Part shown: positions 1 to 5,247 of the stretch, in pieces
Layout of the letters: the number at the start of each line of letters is the position of its first letter
Numbering within the stretch: the stretch's first letter is position 1
Source of the DNA: an uncultured Planctomycetaceae bacterium
GTDB lineage: Bacteria > Planctomycetota > Planctomycetia > Pirellulales > Thermoguttaceae
Reading direction: 5' to 3'
DNA: 5,247 bases
NCBI GenBank assembly: GCA_947307005.1
Contig: CAMZHY010000284.1
Span: 1-5,247, forward strand
Made by a program: the position numbers and the translations under genes
The notes under the pieces: generated by a model
Database searches by the model: none
Told to the model about the DNA's origin: nothing
The model's input: the letters and a program-made list of their open reading frames with translations, nothing else

Positions 1-47
1 GCAACACTAAAACGCTCGAGACGGTCTTTCGGGACGACGAAGAATAG
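1..47 (+). CDS. Possible 3' tail of an upstream gene (partial, unidentified)
   Basis: In frame 3 the first bases read as a short tail ending in VFRDDEE and a TAG at 45-47. The codons (CTC, GAG, GTC, GAC, GAA) match the usage of the clear genes nearby, and an acidic C-terminus is common in real proteins. Only 14 codons are visible, so the product cannot be named. Genes of ribosome maturation or tRNA pseudouridylation (rbfA, truB) often precede ribF in bacteria, but nothing in these residues proves that. The competing frame 1 stays open to a TAA at 184-186 but reads as an arginine-rich, low-quality sequence. Confidence is low. Confidence 0.25.
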   Translation, partial: NTKTLETVFRDDEE

Positions 48-170
48 CCGCCCCTTCAAAAAACGGGAAAATGAATTAGACTGGGTCGGAAACGCGACGG
101 CGTTTTCGACGCGCGTCTGCGGAAGGAAAACGCGGCGCGCGCGCGCTCGCGGCTCGTCTGGAACGACAAT

Positions 171-193
171 GAAAGAGGCGGCGTAAGACGCCG
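171..193 (+). promoter_or_regulatory. ribF ribosome-binding region with a small hairpin next to the TTG start
   Basis: A purine-rich GAAAGAGG (171-178) is the only Shine-Dalgarno-like sequence before ribF, but it lies 15 bases from the TTG start, which is long. The intervening bases form a perfect 5-bp hairpin: CGGCG (179-183), loop TAAGA, CGCCG (189-193). If folded, this hairpin would bring the purine tract right up to the start codon. The pairing is read directly from the sequence. An effect on translation is inference. There is no sign of the long conserved FMN riboswitch (RFN element) in the 193 bases before the gene. Confidence 0.35.
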
Positions 194-1144
194 TTGAACG
201 ACGACGCTGTGGAAATCTTTAACCGTTTGGAAGACGTTTCCCCTCGTTTTAGGGGCGGAGTTCTGTCAATCGGCAAGTTCGACGGACTTCATCTGGGTCA
301 CTTGCGCATCATGGCGCAAACAGTCGCGATGGCGAAACGCAAGGGCGTTCCCTCCGTCGTCTTTACTTTCTCGCCCGCGCCCGTCAACGTTCTACGCCCC
401 CATTGCGCGTCGGCTCCTCTTACCGACGTCAGGACCAAACGAGCGCTCATCGCGAGCGCCGGAATCGACGCGCTCATCGAATTTCCCACGACGCGCGAGT
501 TTCTTGAACAAAGCGCGGACGAGTTCTTTCGCGACGTCGTCGCGTCGCGACTCGCGGTCGTCGGGCTTGTCGAAGGCGCGAGTTTTTCTTTTGGAAAAGG
601 ACGCGAAGGAGGCGGCGAGCGTCTCGTCGAACTGGCGGCGCGTTTTAACGTCGCGTTAGAGATCGCGGCGCCCGTTTCAGTCGACGGAATCGTCGTCTCA
701 AGCAGCGAAATTCGACGTGCCCTGAGCGTGGGAAACGTCCGACTTGCGGCGCGACTTTTGGGACGAAGATACGAAATTTCTGGGATTGTCGCGCAAGGCG
801 ACAAGCGCGGTCGAACGTTAGGCTATCCAACGGCCAACATAGGCGCCCTTGACGTTTTTCCGCCCCAAAACGCGCTTTATGCGGCGCTCGCCCGACTCGA
901 CGACGGAACGATCCGTCCCGCCGCCGTCAATCTTGGAGGAAATCCGACTTTCGGCGTTAATCACCGCAAGATCGAAGCGCATCTCTTGGATTTCTCGGGC
1001 GATATCTACGGTCGATCGTTAGCGTTAGAACTGTGCGCTAAAATCCGCGATATTGTTAAATTCCCCGACAAAGAAACGCTTTTGCGCCAGATGGCGCGCG
1101 ACGTCGTGGAAACGCGGCGAATCGTCGAAGAGGAATCGACGTAA
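194..1144 (+). CDS. ribF: Bifunctional riboflavin kinase / FMN adenylyltransferase (FAD synthetase)
   Basis: RibF phosphorylates riboflavin to FMN and then adenylylates FMN to FAD in the cytoplasm. The 316-residue length is normal for the family. The N-terminal nucleotidyltransferase domain (about 20-180) shows GKFDGLHLGH with the HxGH signature at residues 33-36, FSFGKGREG at 131-139 and SSSEIRRAL at 169-177, the counterpart of the ISSTxIR motif. The C-terminal flavokinase domain (about 185-312) shows GDKRGRTLGYPTAN at 202-215 with the PTAN motif, NPTFG at 250-254 and EAHLLDF with the probable catalytic Glu261. One oddity is that the usual TFxPHP motif reads TFSPAP (58-63), with Ala for the conserved His. 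The start is TTG: a TGA at 170-172 closes the frame upstream, and the only nearby alternative is GTG at 209. A hairpin terminator follows. Identification is firm; the exact start is less so. Confidence 0.96.
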   Translation: MNDDAVEIFNRLEDVSPRFRGGVLSIGKFDGLHLGHLRIMAQTVAMAKRKGVPSVVFTFSPAPVNVLRPHCASAPLTDVRTKRALIASAGIDALIEFPTTREFLEQSADEFFRDVVASRLAVVGLVEGASFSFGKGREGGGERLVELAARFNVALEIAAPVSVDGIVVSSSEIRRALSVGNVRLAARLLGRRYEISGIVAQGDKRGRTLGYPTANIGALDVFPPQNALYAALARLDDGTIRPAAVNLGGNPTFGVNHRKIEAHLLDFSGDIYGRSLALELCAKIRDIVKFPDKETLLRQMARDVVETRRIVEEEST

Positions 1145-1169
1145 TTCTTCAAACGCGTTCGCATTCATA

Positions 1170-1210
1170 CGGCGCTTTTCAAATGACGACGCGCTCAAGC
1201 GCCGATTTTT
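1170..1210 (+). terminator. Rho-independent terminator of ribF
   Basis: CGGCGCTT (1170-1177) pairs perfectly with AAGCGCCG (1197-1204), and ATTTTT follows at 1205-1210. It begins 25 bases after the ribF stop codon and points the same way. The 19-base loop is larger than usual, which lowers confidence a little. An alternative tight hairpin, GCGCT/AGCGC (1191-1202), uses the same 3' arm. Confidence 0.55.
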
Positions 1211-1259
1211 GGTAAATTTCCGCGAGTTCTGCGACCAAAAGCAATCGACCGGAAAAGAA

Positions 1260-1297
1260 ACAGCCCGGCGAGCGCCGCGTAGGACTCGCTGGGCTGT
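1260..1297 (-). terminator. Hairpin terminator of the regulator pair, possibly bidirectional
   Basis: A 13-bp inverted repeat lies between the convergent genes. ACAGCCCGGCGAG (1260-1272) faces CTCGCTGGGCTGT (1285-1297) across a 12-base loop, with one imperfect position (1267/1290). On the minus strand the stem is followed by TTCTTTTCC, a T-rich tail, so it fits the end of the regulator genes, 68 bases after the stop of the second one. On the plus strand the imperfect pair becomes G-U and the tail CGCGTTTT is weak, so it could also act as a back-up terminator for ribF. Confidence 0.65.
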
Positions 1298-1365
1298 CGC
1301 GTTTTGGAACGACCTCGGCGCGACGTCTTTCAGCGACCGCGCAAAAGTTCGACAAACGTCTCGAT

Positions 1366-1641
1366 TCAACTGGCTCGACGATGAATGAGAATATCGTTGA
1401 TCTGCGCGAGAATATCCTTCATCTCTTTGTAATTGTCTTCGGACGTAACGCCGTCAATTTGCGACTGAACGATCCTTGCGACGGCCCCCGACCGATTCAT
1501 TCCCCACTTCTGCGCGCGCTCGTCGACCTGGTTAAGAAGGGCCGTGGAAATCGTAAACGAGACCTTCTCATAACTGTCCTGACGACGAGGACGACCTGTT
1601 TTACGTTCAGGCGATTTGAAAGGACGAACGTCGGTATTCAT
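1366..1641 (-). CDS. Small ribbon-helix-helix DNA-binding protein (second of a paralogous pair)
   Basis: This 91-residue protein is probably a dimeric transcription regulator of the ribbon-helix-helix (CopG/Arc/MetJ-like) class. An N-terminal basic arm with TGRPRR (residues 15-20) resembles an AT-hook core. KVSFTIS (26-32) would form the DNA-contacting beta ribbon, followed by helix A (about 33-46), a turn GMNRS (47-51) and helix B (about 50-62). The last 25 residues, with ILAQINDILIH, look like an extra amphipathic helix. Across the GRPRR-to-helix-B core it matches the upstream regulator at about 26 of 47 positions. The ATG is supported by a strong GGGAGG ribosome-binding site 8 bases upstream (1650-1655 on the complementary strand). 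It lies 87 bases after the upstream gene and is probably cotranscribed with it. No toxin gene follows, so an antitoxin role is not supported. The target is unknown. Confidence 0.85.
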   Translation of the reverse strand: MNTDVRPFKSPERKTGRPRRQDSYEKVSFTISTALLNQVDERAQKWGMNRSGAVARIVQSQIDGVTSEDNYKEMKDILAQINDILIHRRAS

Positions 1642-1661
1642 GGGGAAAACCTCCCAAAAGG

Positions 1662-1690
1662 ACTAGTTGACGCGCCGCGTGTAAAACGCG
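1662..1690 (-). promoter_or_regulatory. Possible second promoter/operator between the two regulator genes
   Basis: In the 87-base gap before the second regulator gene, the minus strand carries TTTACA (1680-1685) and downstream of it CTAGT (1662-1666), the same two words found in the candidate promoter of the first regulator. An inverted repeat CGCGT-N5-ACGCG (1676-1690) covers the TTTACA, as an inverted repeat does upstream of the first gene. The spacing between the words is shorter here, so a standard -35/-10 reading fits poorly. It may be a protein-binding site, or chance. Confidence 0.2.
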
Positions 1691-1728
1691 CGACGTTGTA
1701 GCGGAGAGGAAACGCACGCAAACGCCGA

Positions 1729-2025
1729 TTACGCGTATTGCGAGGCGGAGACGTGGTGAGAAACGAGGTCGGTTATGGTTCTAAGCGCGAGCTCCAGTTC
1801 AACCGGACCGTCTATCCGACCGTTGTTAATCTCGGCGTCAAGGATACGCGTCACGGCGACGGACCGATTGACGCCCCACTGTCTCGCGAGTTCGTCCACC
1901 CGATGAATCAATTCGGAAGAAATCGTTACGGAAACGCAAGTATAGTCTTCGGCGCGACGCGGGCGTCCTGGACGGCGCTTAACCTGCTCCAAAGCAGGAG
2001 CGCTTGACGTAACGTTCACATTCAT
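1729..2025 (-). CDS. Small ribbon-helix-helix DNA-binding protein (first of a paralogous pair)
   Basis: This 98-residue protein has the same plan as its downstream neighbour. A flexible arm with RRPGRPRR (17-24), an AT-hook-like basic patch, precedes the beta ribbon CVSVTIS (30-36). Helix A follows (about 37-50, HRVDELARQW), then the turn GVNRS (51-55) and helix B (54-66). The C-terminal tail, ELALRTITDLVSHH (78-91), is predicted helical and is much less conserved between the two than the core. The family binds DNA as dimers that insert the ribbon in the major groove and often repress their own operons. The ATG has GAGGA 5 bases upstream (2031-2035 on the complementary strand). It is preceded by an AT-rich region holding a perfect inverted repeat over a candidate promoter. 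No signal peptide, membrane segment or toxin partner is seen. The fold assignment is good; the target genes are unknown. Confidence 0.87.
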   Translation of the reverse strand: MNVNVTSSAPALEQVKRRPGRPRRAEDYTCVSVTISSELIHRVDELARQWGVNRSVAVTRILDAEINNGRIDGPVELELALRTITDLVSHHVSASQYA

Positions 2026-2115
2026 GGCAATCCTCGCAATAAGATAAGCGGACTTTCCAATGCCCGCGAAAGTTTATCGCGCGTCGTCCGCATCCTGCCG
2101 ACGTTTCGCGCAACT

Positions 2116-2144
2116 ACTAGAACAGCGTATACAATCGCTGTAAA
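2116..2144 (-). promoter_or_regulatory. Candidate promoter with embedded palindromic operator for the regulator genes
   Basis: Read on the minus strand, TTTACA (2139-2144) and TCTAGT (2116-2121) are separated by exactly 17 bases and resemble -35 and -10 boxes (5 of 6 and 4 of 6 matches to the sigma-70 consensus). A perfect inverted repeat, ACAGCG-N8-CGCTGT (2122-2141), fills the spacer and overlaps the -35 box. A bound repressor there would block RNA polymerase. It would give a leader of roughly 80 bases before the first regulator gene. The repeat is visible; autoregulation by the ribbon-helix-helix proteins is inferred. Planctomycete promoters are poorly defined, so the boxes are tentative. 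Confidence 0.4.
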
Positions 2145-2305
2145 CAATACAAGCCCATTTTCCAGAACTTCCGTCAATAAAAGAATATTTTATCAGAAAA
2201 ATCCAAATAAAAAAGAAATTACTTTCCAATTTTACTGTTTTTTATTAAATATCCCATTTTTTCCATTATTATCCGTCCTCGTCGTTCATTCGGCAGAATA
2301 AAAAA
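2145..2305. other. AT-rich intergenic region upstream of the regulator operon
   Basis: No gene is seen in the gap between the regulator start and the end of the large gene. Bases 2161-2280 contain only 30 G or C out of 120, against clearly GC-rich surroundings. The stretch has several A and T tracts and a perfect small inverted repeat, ATAAAA-N5-TTTTAT (2177-2193). Such DNA can be bent, can act as an upstream promoter element, or can bind AT-preferring proteins. The GRPRR arms of the adjacent regulators make the last option attractive but unproven. Confidence 0.6.
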
Positions 2306-2345
2306 ACGCCGTCTCTCGGAATCCGAAAAATCCGTGAGACGGCGT
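2306..2345 (-). terminator. Strong rho-independent terminator of the large haem protein gene
   Basis: Ten base pairs (2306-2315 with 2336-2345, core CGCCGTCTC/GAGACGGCG) continue after one T-T mismatch into CGGA/TCCG (2317-2320 with 2331-2334), around a 10-base loop. On the minus strand the stem is followed by a run of six T (2301-2306) and further AT-rich bases. It lies 40 bases beyond the stop codon of the large gene, in the right orientation, and isolates it from the regulator operon downstream. Confidence 0.85.
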
Positions 2346-2384
2346 GGGTTTCACGCGATAGCGACTTGTAAAAGGCGCGTCGCG

Positions 2385-5247
2385 TCAGTTAAGATCGTCG
2401 CAAACAACGCGGAATCCGACGTTAAAGACGCGCTGCCACGATTCATACTCGCCGCGAACGCCGGCGCGCGCCCATTTCGGACGATCGCGCCACGACCCGC
2501 CGCGCGCGACTTTCTTCGCGGTAAGATCGCCGGCGTTGCGTCCGTCGTCCGCCTTGTACGGATACGGACGGTAGTCCGACGCGGTCCATTCGGCGACGTT
2601 GCCGAGCATGTCGTGAAGCCCCCACGGGTTAGGAAGGTAACTTCCGACTTCCGTCACGATCATATTCCCGTCGTCAACCGAATCGACGCGAGGAATAAAC
2701 GCACGCCACTCCGGAGGATTGGCGATCGGCTGAGGATTGACGCCTTGAACGACAAACTTTGTCGTTTGCTTGTCGGAAAGGTTTTCAAACTTTCCGAAAT
2801 CGGCGTCAAGATCGCCAAACCACATCGGGGTCTCTGAACCGGCGCGAGCCGCCCATTCCCATTCGGCCTCCGTTGGGAGCCGGAAATGTTTGCCCGTTTT
2901 TTCAGAAAGCCATTCGCAGAACTCGTTGGCTTCCTGCCAGTTAATGCGAATCACCGGCTGATTCGGAAGGTTCGCGGGATAGCCGGGCAGGACGTGGTCT
3001 TTCCACTGCTGATCGATGAAGCGGCTGTCGTGGGTCGCGTCGAAGAGCTTGTACATGGCGTTCGTCGTTTCCGTCGTCGCCATCCAGAACGGCTTGTCGA
3101 CCGTCGCCGCGGAGCGCGGAAGCTCGTCGTTGAAGCCTTTTTCGTCGCCCATCACGAAGGAGCCGGCGGGAATCTTCACAAGATCGAAAGCGACGTCGTC
3201 GTCAAGGTTGACGCGAGCGCGGCTTTCCGTATTGAGAGAAATCGCGTAAGGCGCGTTTTCTTTCGCGGCGGCGTTGACGGGCGCGCTGGCGATTTGCATA
3301 GCGCGAGCGGCGTCGGCGTCGAAGGGCCAGTTGGCGACTTCCGGCGCGGAACGATCGGGATCGGGCGTTTTCTCAGGCTTCACGAACTCGGGACGTTCTT
3401 TGTTGTTGTCCCAGTAGTACGCGTCGGACTCAAAGTTCAAGTCGTTGTCGGCGTAGAGCGATTTAAGCTCGACGTAACGCGAAGAAACGTTCTTAATCGC
3501 GCTTGTGCCGCGTTCCTTGCCCGCCTCGGAAATCTCCGACCACGTTCCGAAGAACGGGACGTTCAGGTCGATCCAGCTAAAGAGGCGTTCCCACGCTTCA
3601 TGGTCGAGTTTAACGTTGTAATGCCCCTTGCGAAGCATCTTGACGAGTTCCGACGTCGAAACATGATATTCCATCGGCTGGAAGACGTGGACGTCGCTTT
3701 CAGGACCGGGACGTCGCACGTAACGCGCAAGCGCGTGATACGAATTCGAGAAGTTGTGCGGACCTGGAGTTATGTCGGCGAAGTTGGGTCGGTTCGGTTT
3801 CTCGCCGTTATGGCAGCCGACGCAATATTTGTCGAGAATCGGCTGGACCTCCGCGAGGAACGTGAAAGGACGTTCAGGCCCGTAGAAGGGCGCGAGGGGC
3901 GCGGGCTGGGCGTTGCGCGCGATCGTCGAGACGGTCGGCGAAACGTCGTTCTGCGTTTCATGGCACCCGATGCAGCTCTCGTTTTCACCGGGCATGCCGA
4001 CGAACCAAGAGCGCATAAGCTGGACGGCGGCGCCGTTTTCATCCACGGGCTGGACGAAGACCGGCGTGTTCGCAGGAATCTTGAAGGACGCGCTTCCATC
4101 CTCGTTGACGGTCGCTTCGCCGAGGAGACGGCGTCCGTCCCAACAGCTTTCGAGACCGAAGACGTCGTGACCGCCGATGCCGCGATAGCCGTAACTCACG
4201 GCGTAGACGCGCAGTTTCTTAACCGTTCCGCGCGGAACCTTCGGAAGTCCTTGACCGAAATAGACGTCCGTAATGAATACGTTGGCGGTCTTCTCGCCCG
4301 GAACCGTTCTGTCTGGAAGCGTTTTCGGCTCTTCGCGTTCGACGAGCGCGAAGGGTTCCAGAAGCTGATAGTCCGGCTCGTAACGGAGAAGCGTCATGTT
4401 GTCGTAAACGTCGACGAGATAAATCGCCCAGGGATCGCTCGGGCGAATCTTGCACGAAACGAGGAAGTGTTCGTCGTCGATCGGGCACGGGAAGAGGAAC
4501 TTCGGCCAAGACTGGTCGACAAGCTGGTCGATCGTAACGTTGGCGGGCGGATTGTCGCGTCCGGGAATCCGCTGAACGACGCCCTGCGTTTCCTGCCGTC
4601 CCTTCGAAGGATCGAAGATAACGAGTTCGCCTTCGCGCGCCACTCCGTGGTGACCGGAAATAACGCCGACAAATTTAGAGGACTGACCAGGTATCGCCTT
4701 CGCGTAGAACGTGCTGTTGGGCCAATACGAGCCGCTGCCGTAATGTTCGACTTGGTTCGTGCCGTCGGGGTTCATCGTAAAGACGTAACGCGAGTAGTAG
4801 TGGGTAATATCGACGTATTCCAAGCGGAGATACATGACGCGCCCGTTCGGGAGAATCGTCGGGTTCCAGTCTTGGTCCTGTTCAAAGGTCAGCTGACGAA
4901 CCGTCTTGCCGTCCTCTTCGACGCGATACAGGTTGCCGACGACGTCGCTTCCGCCGATGCACGGAACGCCCATCATCGAAGCGGAGGAAACGAAGATCGT
5001 CGAGCCGTCGGGAACGTAGCATCCTTCGACGTTGTTGACGTCGCCGCCCATTTCGGGAGTGACCTGACGAAGCGACCCGTCTTCAAGGTTGCATTCGAAG
5101 ACTTGCCACGTGCCGGCGTCGGAGAGTCCCGTAACGAGACAACGGTCGGCGTCCCAGTGAAGGTTAATGTCGCCGATAAAGGAGTTGTTCGGGCCTCGCG
5201 CGACCTCCTTAAGAGGCGCGGTTAGATCGTTCATGTCGAGCAGAACG
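2385..5247 (-). CDS. Hydrazine-synthase-alpha-like dihaem protein fused to a SUMF1/FGE-like domain (5' end missing)
   Basis: At least 953 codons are visible and the frame runs off the right edge. The first ATG (5232-5234) has no ribosome-binding site and is preceded in frame by VLLD, so it is probably internal. Numbering from that Met, residues 1-300 form TolB/HzsA-like propeller blades (LYRVEEDGKTVRQLTF, WNPTILPNGRVMYLR, FTMNPDGTNQVEHYG, SKFVGVISGHHG). Residues 318-430 resemble the hydrazine synthase alpha C-terminal region, with VQLMRSW and the haem c motif CIGCH (421-425). A cytochrome-like segment carries CVGCH (471-475), YVRRPGPESD and PMEYH (520-524). After a linker with WPFDA (636-640), a SUMF1/FGE-sulfatase fold covers about 680-946 (FRLPTEAEWEWAAR, GLHDMLGNVAEW, RGGSW, GFRVV). 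The catalytic cysteine pair of formylglycine-generating enzymes is absent (GGSWRDRPKWA). Haem attachment implies export, but the signal peptide would lie outside the window. The role is unknown, perhaps periplasmic redox or ligand binding. The architecture is firm, the function is not. Confidence 0.9.
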   Translation of the reverse strand, partial: VLLDMNDLTAPLKEVARGPNNSFIGDINLHWDADRCLVTGLSDAGTWQVFECNLEDGSLRQVTPEMGGDVNNVEGCYVPDGSTIFVSSASMMGVPCIGGSDVVGNLYRVEEDGKTVRQLTFEQDQDWNPTILPNGRVMYLRLEYVDITHYYSRYVFTMNPDGTNQVEHYGSGSYWPNSTFYAKAIPGQSSKFVGVISGHHGVAREGELVIFDPSKGRQETQGVVQRIPGRDNPPANVTIDQLVDQSWPKFLFPCPIDDEHFLVSCKIRPSDPWAIYLVDVYDNMTLLRYEPDYQLLEPFALVEREEPKTLPDRTVPGEKTANVFITDVYFGQGLPKVPRGTVKKLRVYAVSYGYRGIGGHDVFGLESCWDGRRLLGEATVNEDGSASFKIPANTPVFVQPVDENGAAVQLMRSWFVGMPGENESCIGCHETQNDVSPTVSTIARNAQPAPLAPFYGPERPFTFLAEVQPILDKYCVGCHNGEKPNRPNFADITPGPHNFSNSYHALARYVRRPGPESDVHVFQPMEYHVSTSELVKMLRKGHYNVKLDHEAWERLFSWIDLNVPFFGTWSEISEAGKERGTSAIKNVSSRYVELKSLYADNDLNFESDAYYWDNNKERPEFVKPEKTPDPDRSAPEVANWPFDADAARAMQIASAPVNAAAKENAPYAISLNTESRARVNLDDDVAFDLVKIPAGSFVMGDEKGFNDELPRSAATVDKPFWMATTETTNAMYKLFDATHDSRFIDQQWKDHVLPGYPANLPNQPVIRINWQEANEFCEWLSEKTGKHFRLPTEAEWEWAARAGSETPMWFGDLDADFGKFENLSDKQTTKFVVQGVNPQPIANPPEWRAFIPRVDSVDDGNMIVTEVGSYLPNPWGLHDMLGNVAEWTASDYRPYPYKADDGRNAGDLTAKKVARGGSWRDRPKWARAGVRGEYESWQRVFNVGFRVVCDDLN
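3810..3824 (-). other. Second haem c attachment motif (CVGCH)
   Basis: These codons encode Cys-Val-Gly-Cys-His in the context QPILDKYCVGCHNG, typical of planctomycete cytochrome-c-like domains. The conserved PMEYH 45 residues later offers Met and His as possible sixth ligands of the haem iron. The ligand assignment is inference. Confidence 0.8.
3960..3974 (-). other. First haem c attachment motif (CIGCH)
   Basis: These codons encode Cys-Ile-Gly-Cys-His, the CxxCH pattern to which cytochrome c maturation machinery covalently attaches haem. It follows the MRSW element, as in hydrazine synthase alpha relatives. Attachment is not shown by sequence alone. Confidence 0.8.

Noticed and set aside
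1..186. An open frame 1 from the left edge to TAA at 184-186
   Set aside because: The translation is very rich in Arg, Thr and Ser with no motif, and its codon use is unlike the clear genes. The frame ending at 47 looks more like a real tail, though the evidence is thin either way.
48..193. FMN riboswitch (RFN element) upstream of ribF
   Set aside because: The region is short and GC-rich and shows none of the conserved multi-stem arrangement of that riboswitch. Only small local palindromes such as GACGCGCGTC (108-117) are seen.
298..804. A 168-codon open frame on the minus strand inside ribF
   Set aside because: It is a shadow of ribF, rich in Ser, Arg and Thr with no recognisable motif, whereas the ribF frame shows all family signatures.
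1366..2025. A toxin-antitoxin system built on the ribbon-helix-helix proteins
   Set aside because: Ribbon-helix-helix proteins can be antitoxins, but the first gene is followed only by its paralogue and the second by a terminator. No toxin-like frame is visible.
1660..2345. CRISPR array, insertion sequence or tRNA in the intergenic regions
   Set aside because: There are no regularly spaced direct repeats, no transposase frame with terminal repeats, and no cloverleaf-like sequence. The inverted repeats present are explained as terminators or candidate operators.
2886..5225. A 779-codon open frame on the plus strand opposite the large haem protein gene
   Set aside because: It mirrors the codon bias of the minus-strand gene, gives an Arg/Val-rich sequence with no recognisable domain, and the opposite frame has clear conserved motifs throughout.
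2385..5247. Anammox hydrazine synthase alpha subunit (hzsA)
   Set aside because: The resemblance covers only part of the protein, the SUMF1-like fusion is atypical, and no hzsB/hzsC-like genes are present. Related domains occur in planctomycetes that are not anammox bacteria.

Overview
The window looks like chromosomal DNA of a Planctomycetota bacterium. The main evidence is the large minus-strand gene. It joins a hydrazine-synthase-alpha-like beta-propeller region, two haem c attachment motifs and a C-terminal sulfatase-modifying-factor-like domain, an architecture I associate with planctomycetes. The coding DNA is GC-rich with many GAC, GTC, GCG and CGN codons. The assignment is inferred from architecture and style; there is no rRNA or other marker here.

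Layout. Positions 1-47 may hold the last codons of an upstream plus-strand gene. A bifunctional riboflavin kinase/FMN adenylyltransferase gene (ribF, 194-1144, +) follows, starting at TTG and ending at a hairpin plus T-run near 1170-1210. It converges on two small paralogous ribbon-helix-helix regulator genes on the minus strand (1729-2025, then 1366-1641). Their shared 3' end is marked by a second hairpin at 1260-1297. Upstream of the first regulator gene lies a strikingly AT-rich stretch (30 G+C in the 120 bases of 2161-2280) and, beside it, a perfect inverted repeat that overlaps a plausible promoter. A third, strong terminator (2306-2345) separates this from the end of the large minus-strand gene (2385 to the right edge), whose 5' end is not in the window.

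Working together. RibF makes FMN and FAD and is a housekeeping enzyme. The two regulators have an R/P-rich, AT-hook-like N-terminal arm before the ribbon-helix-helix fold. No toxin partner is visible, so they look like stand-alone, probably autoregulated DNA-binding proteins rather than a toxin-antitoxin pair. The large protein is probably exported, because CxxCH haem attachment occurs outside the cytoplasm. Its sulfatase-modifying-factor-like domain lacks the two cysteines of true formylglycine-generating enzymes. Its function is unknown. No hzsB/hzsC-like partner is visible, so it should not be read as evidence of anammox. The most interesting items are this multidomain haem protein and the tandem regulator pair with its AT-rich, palindrome-bearing control region.
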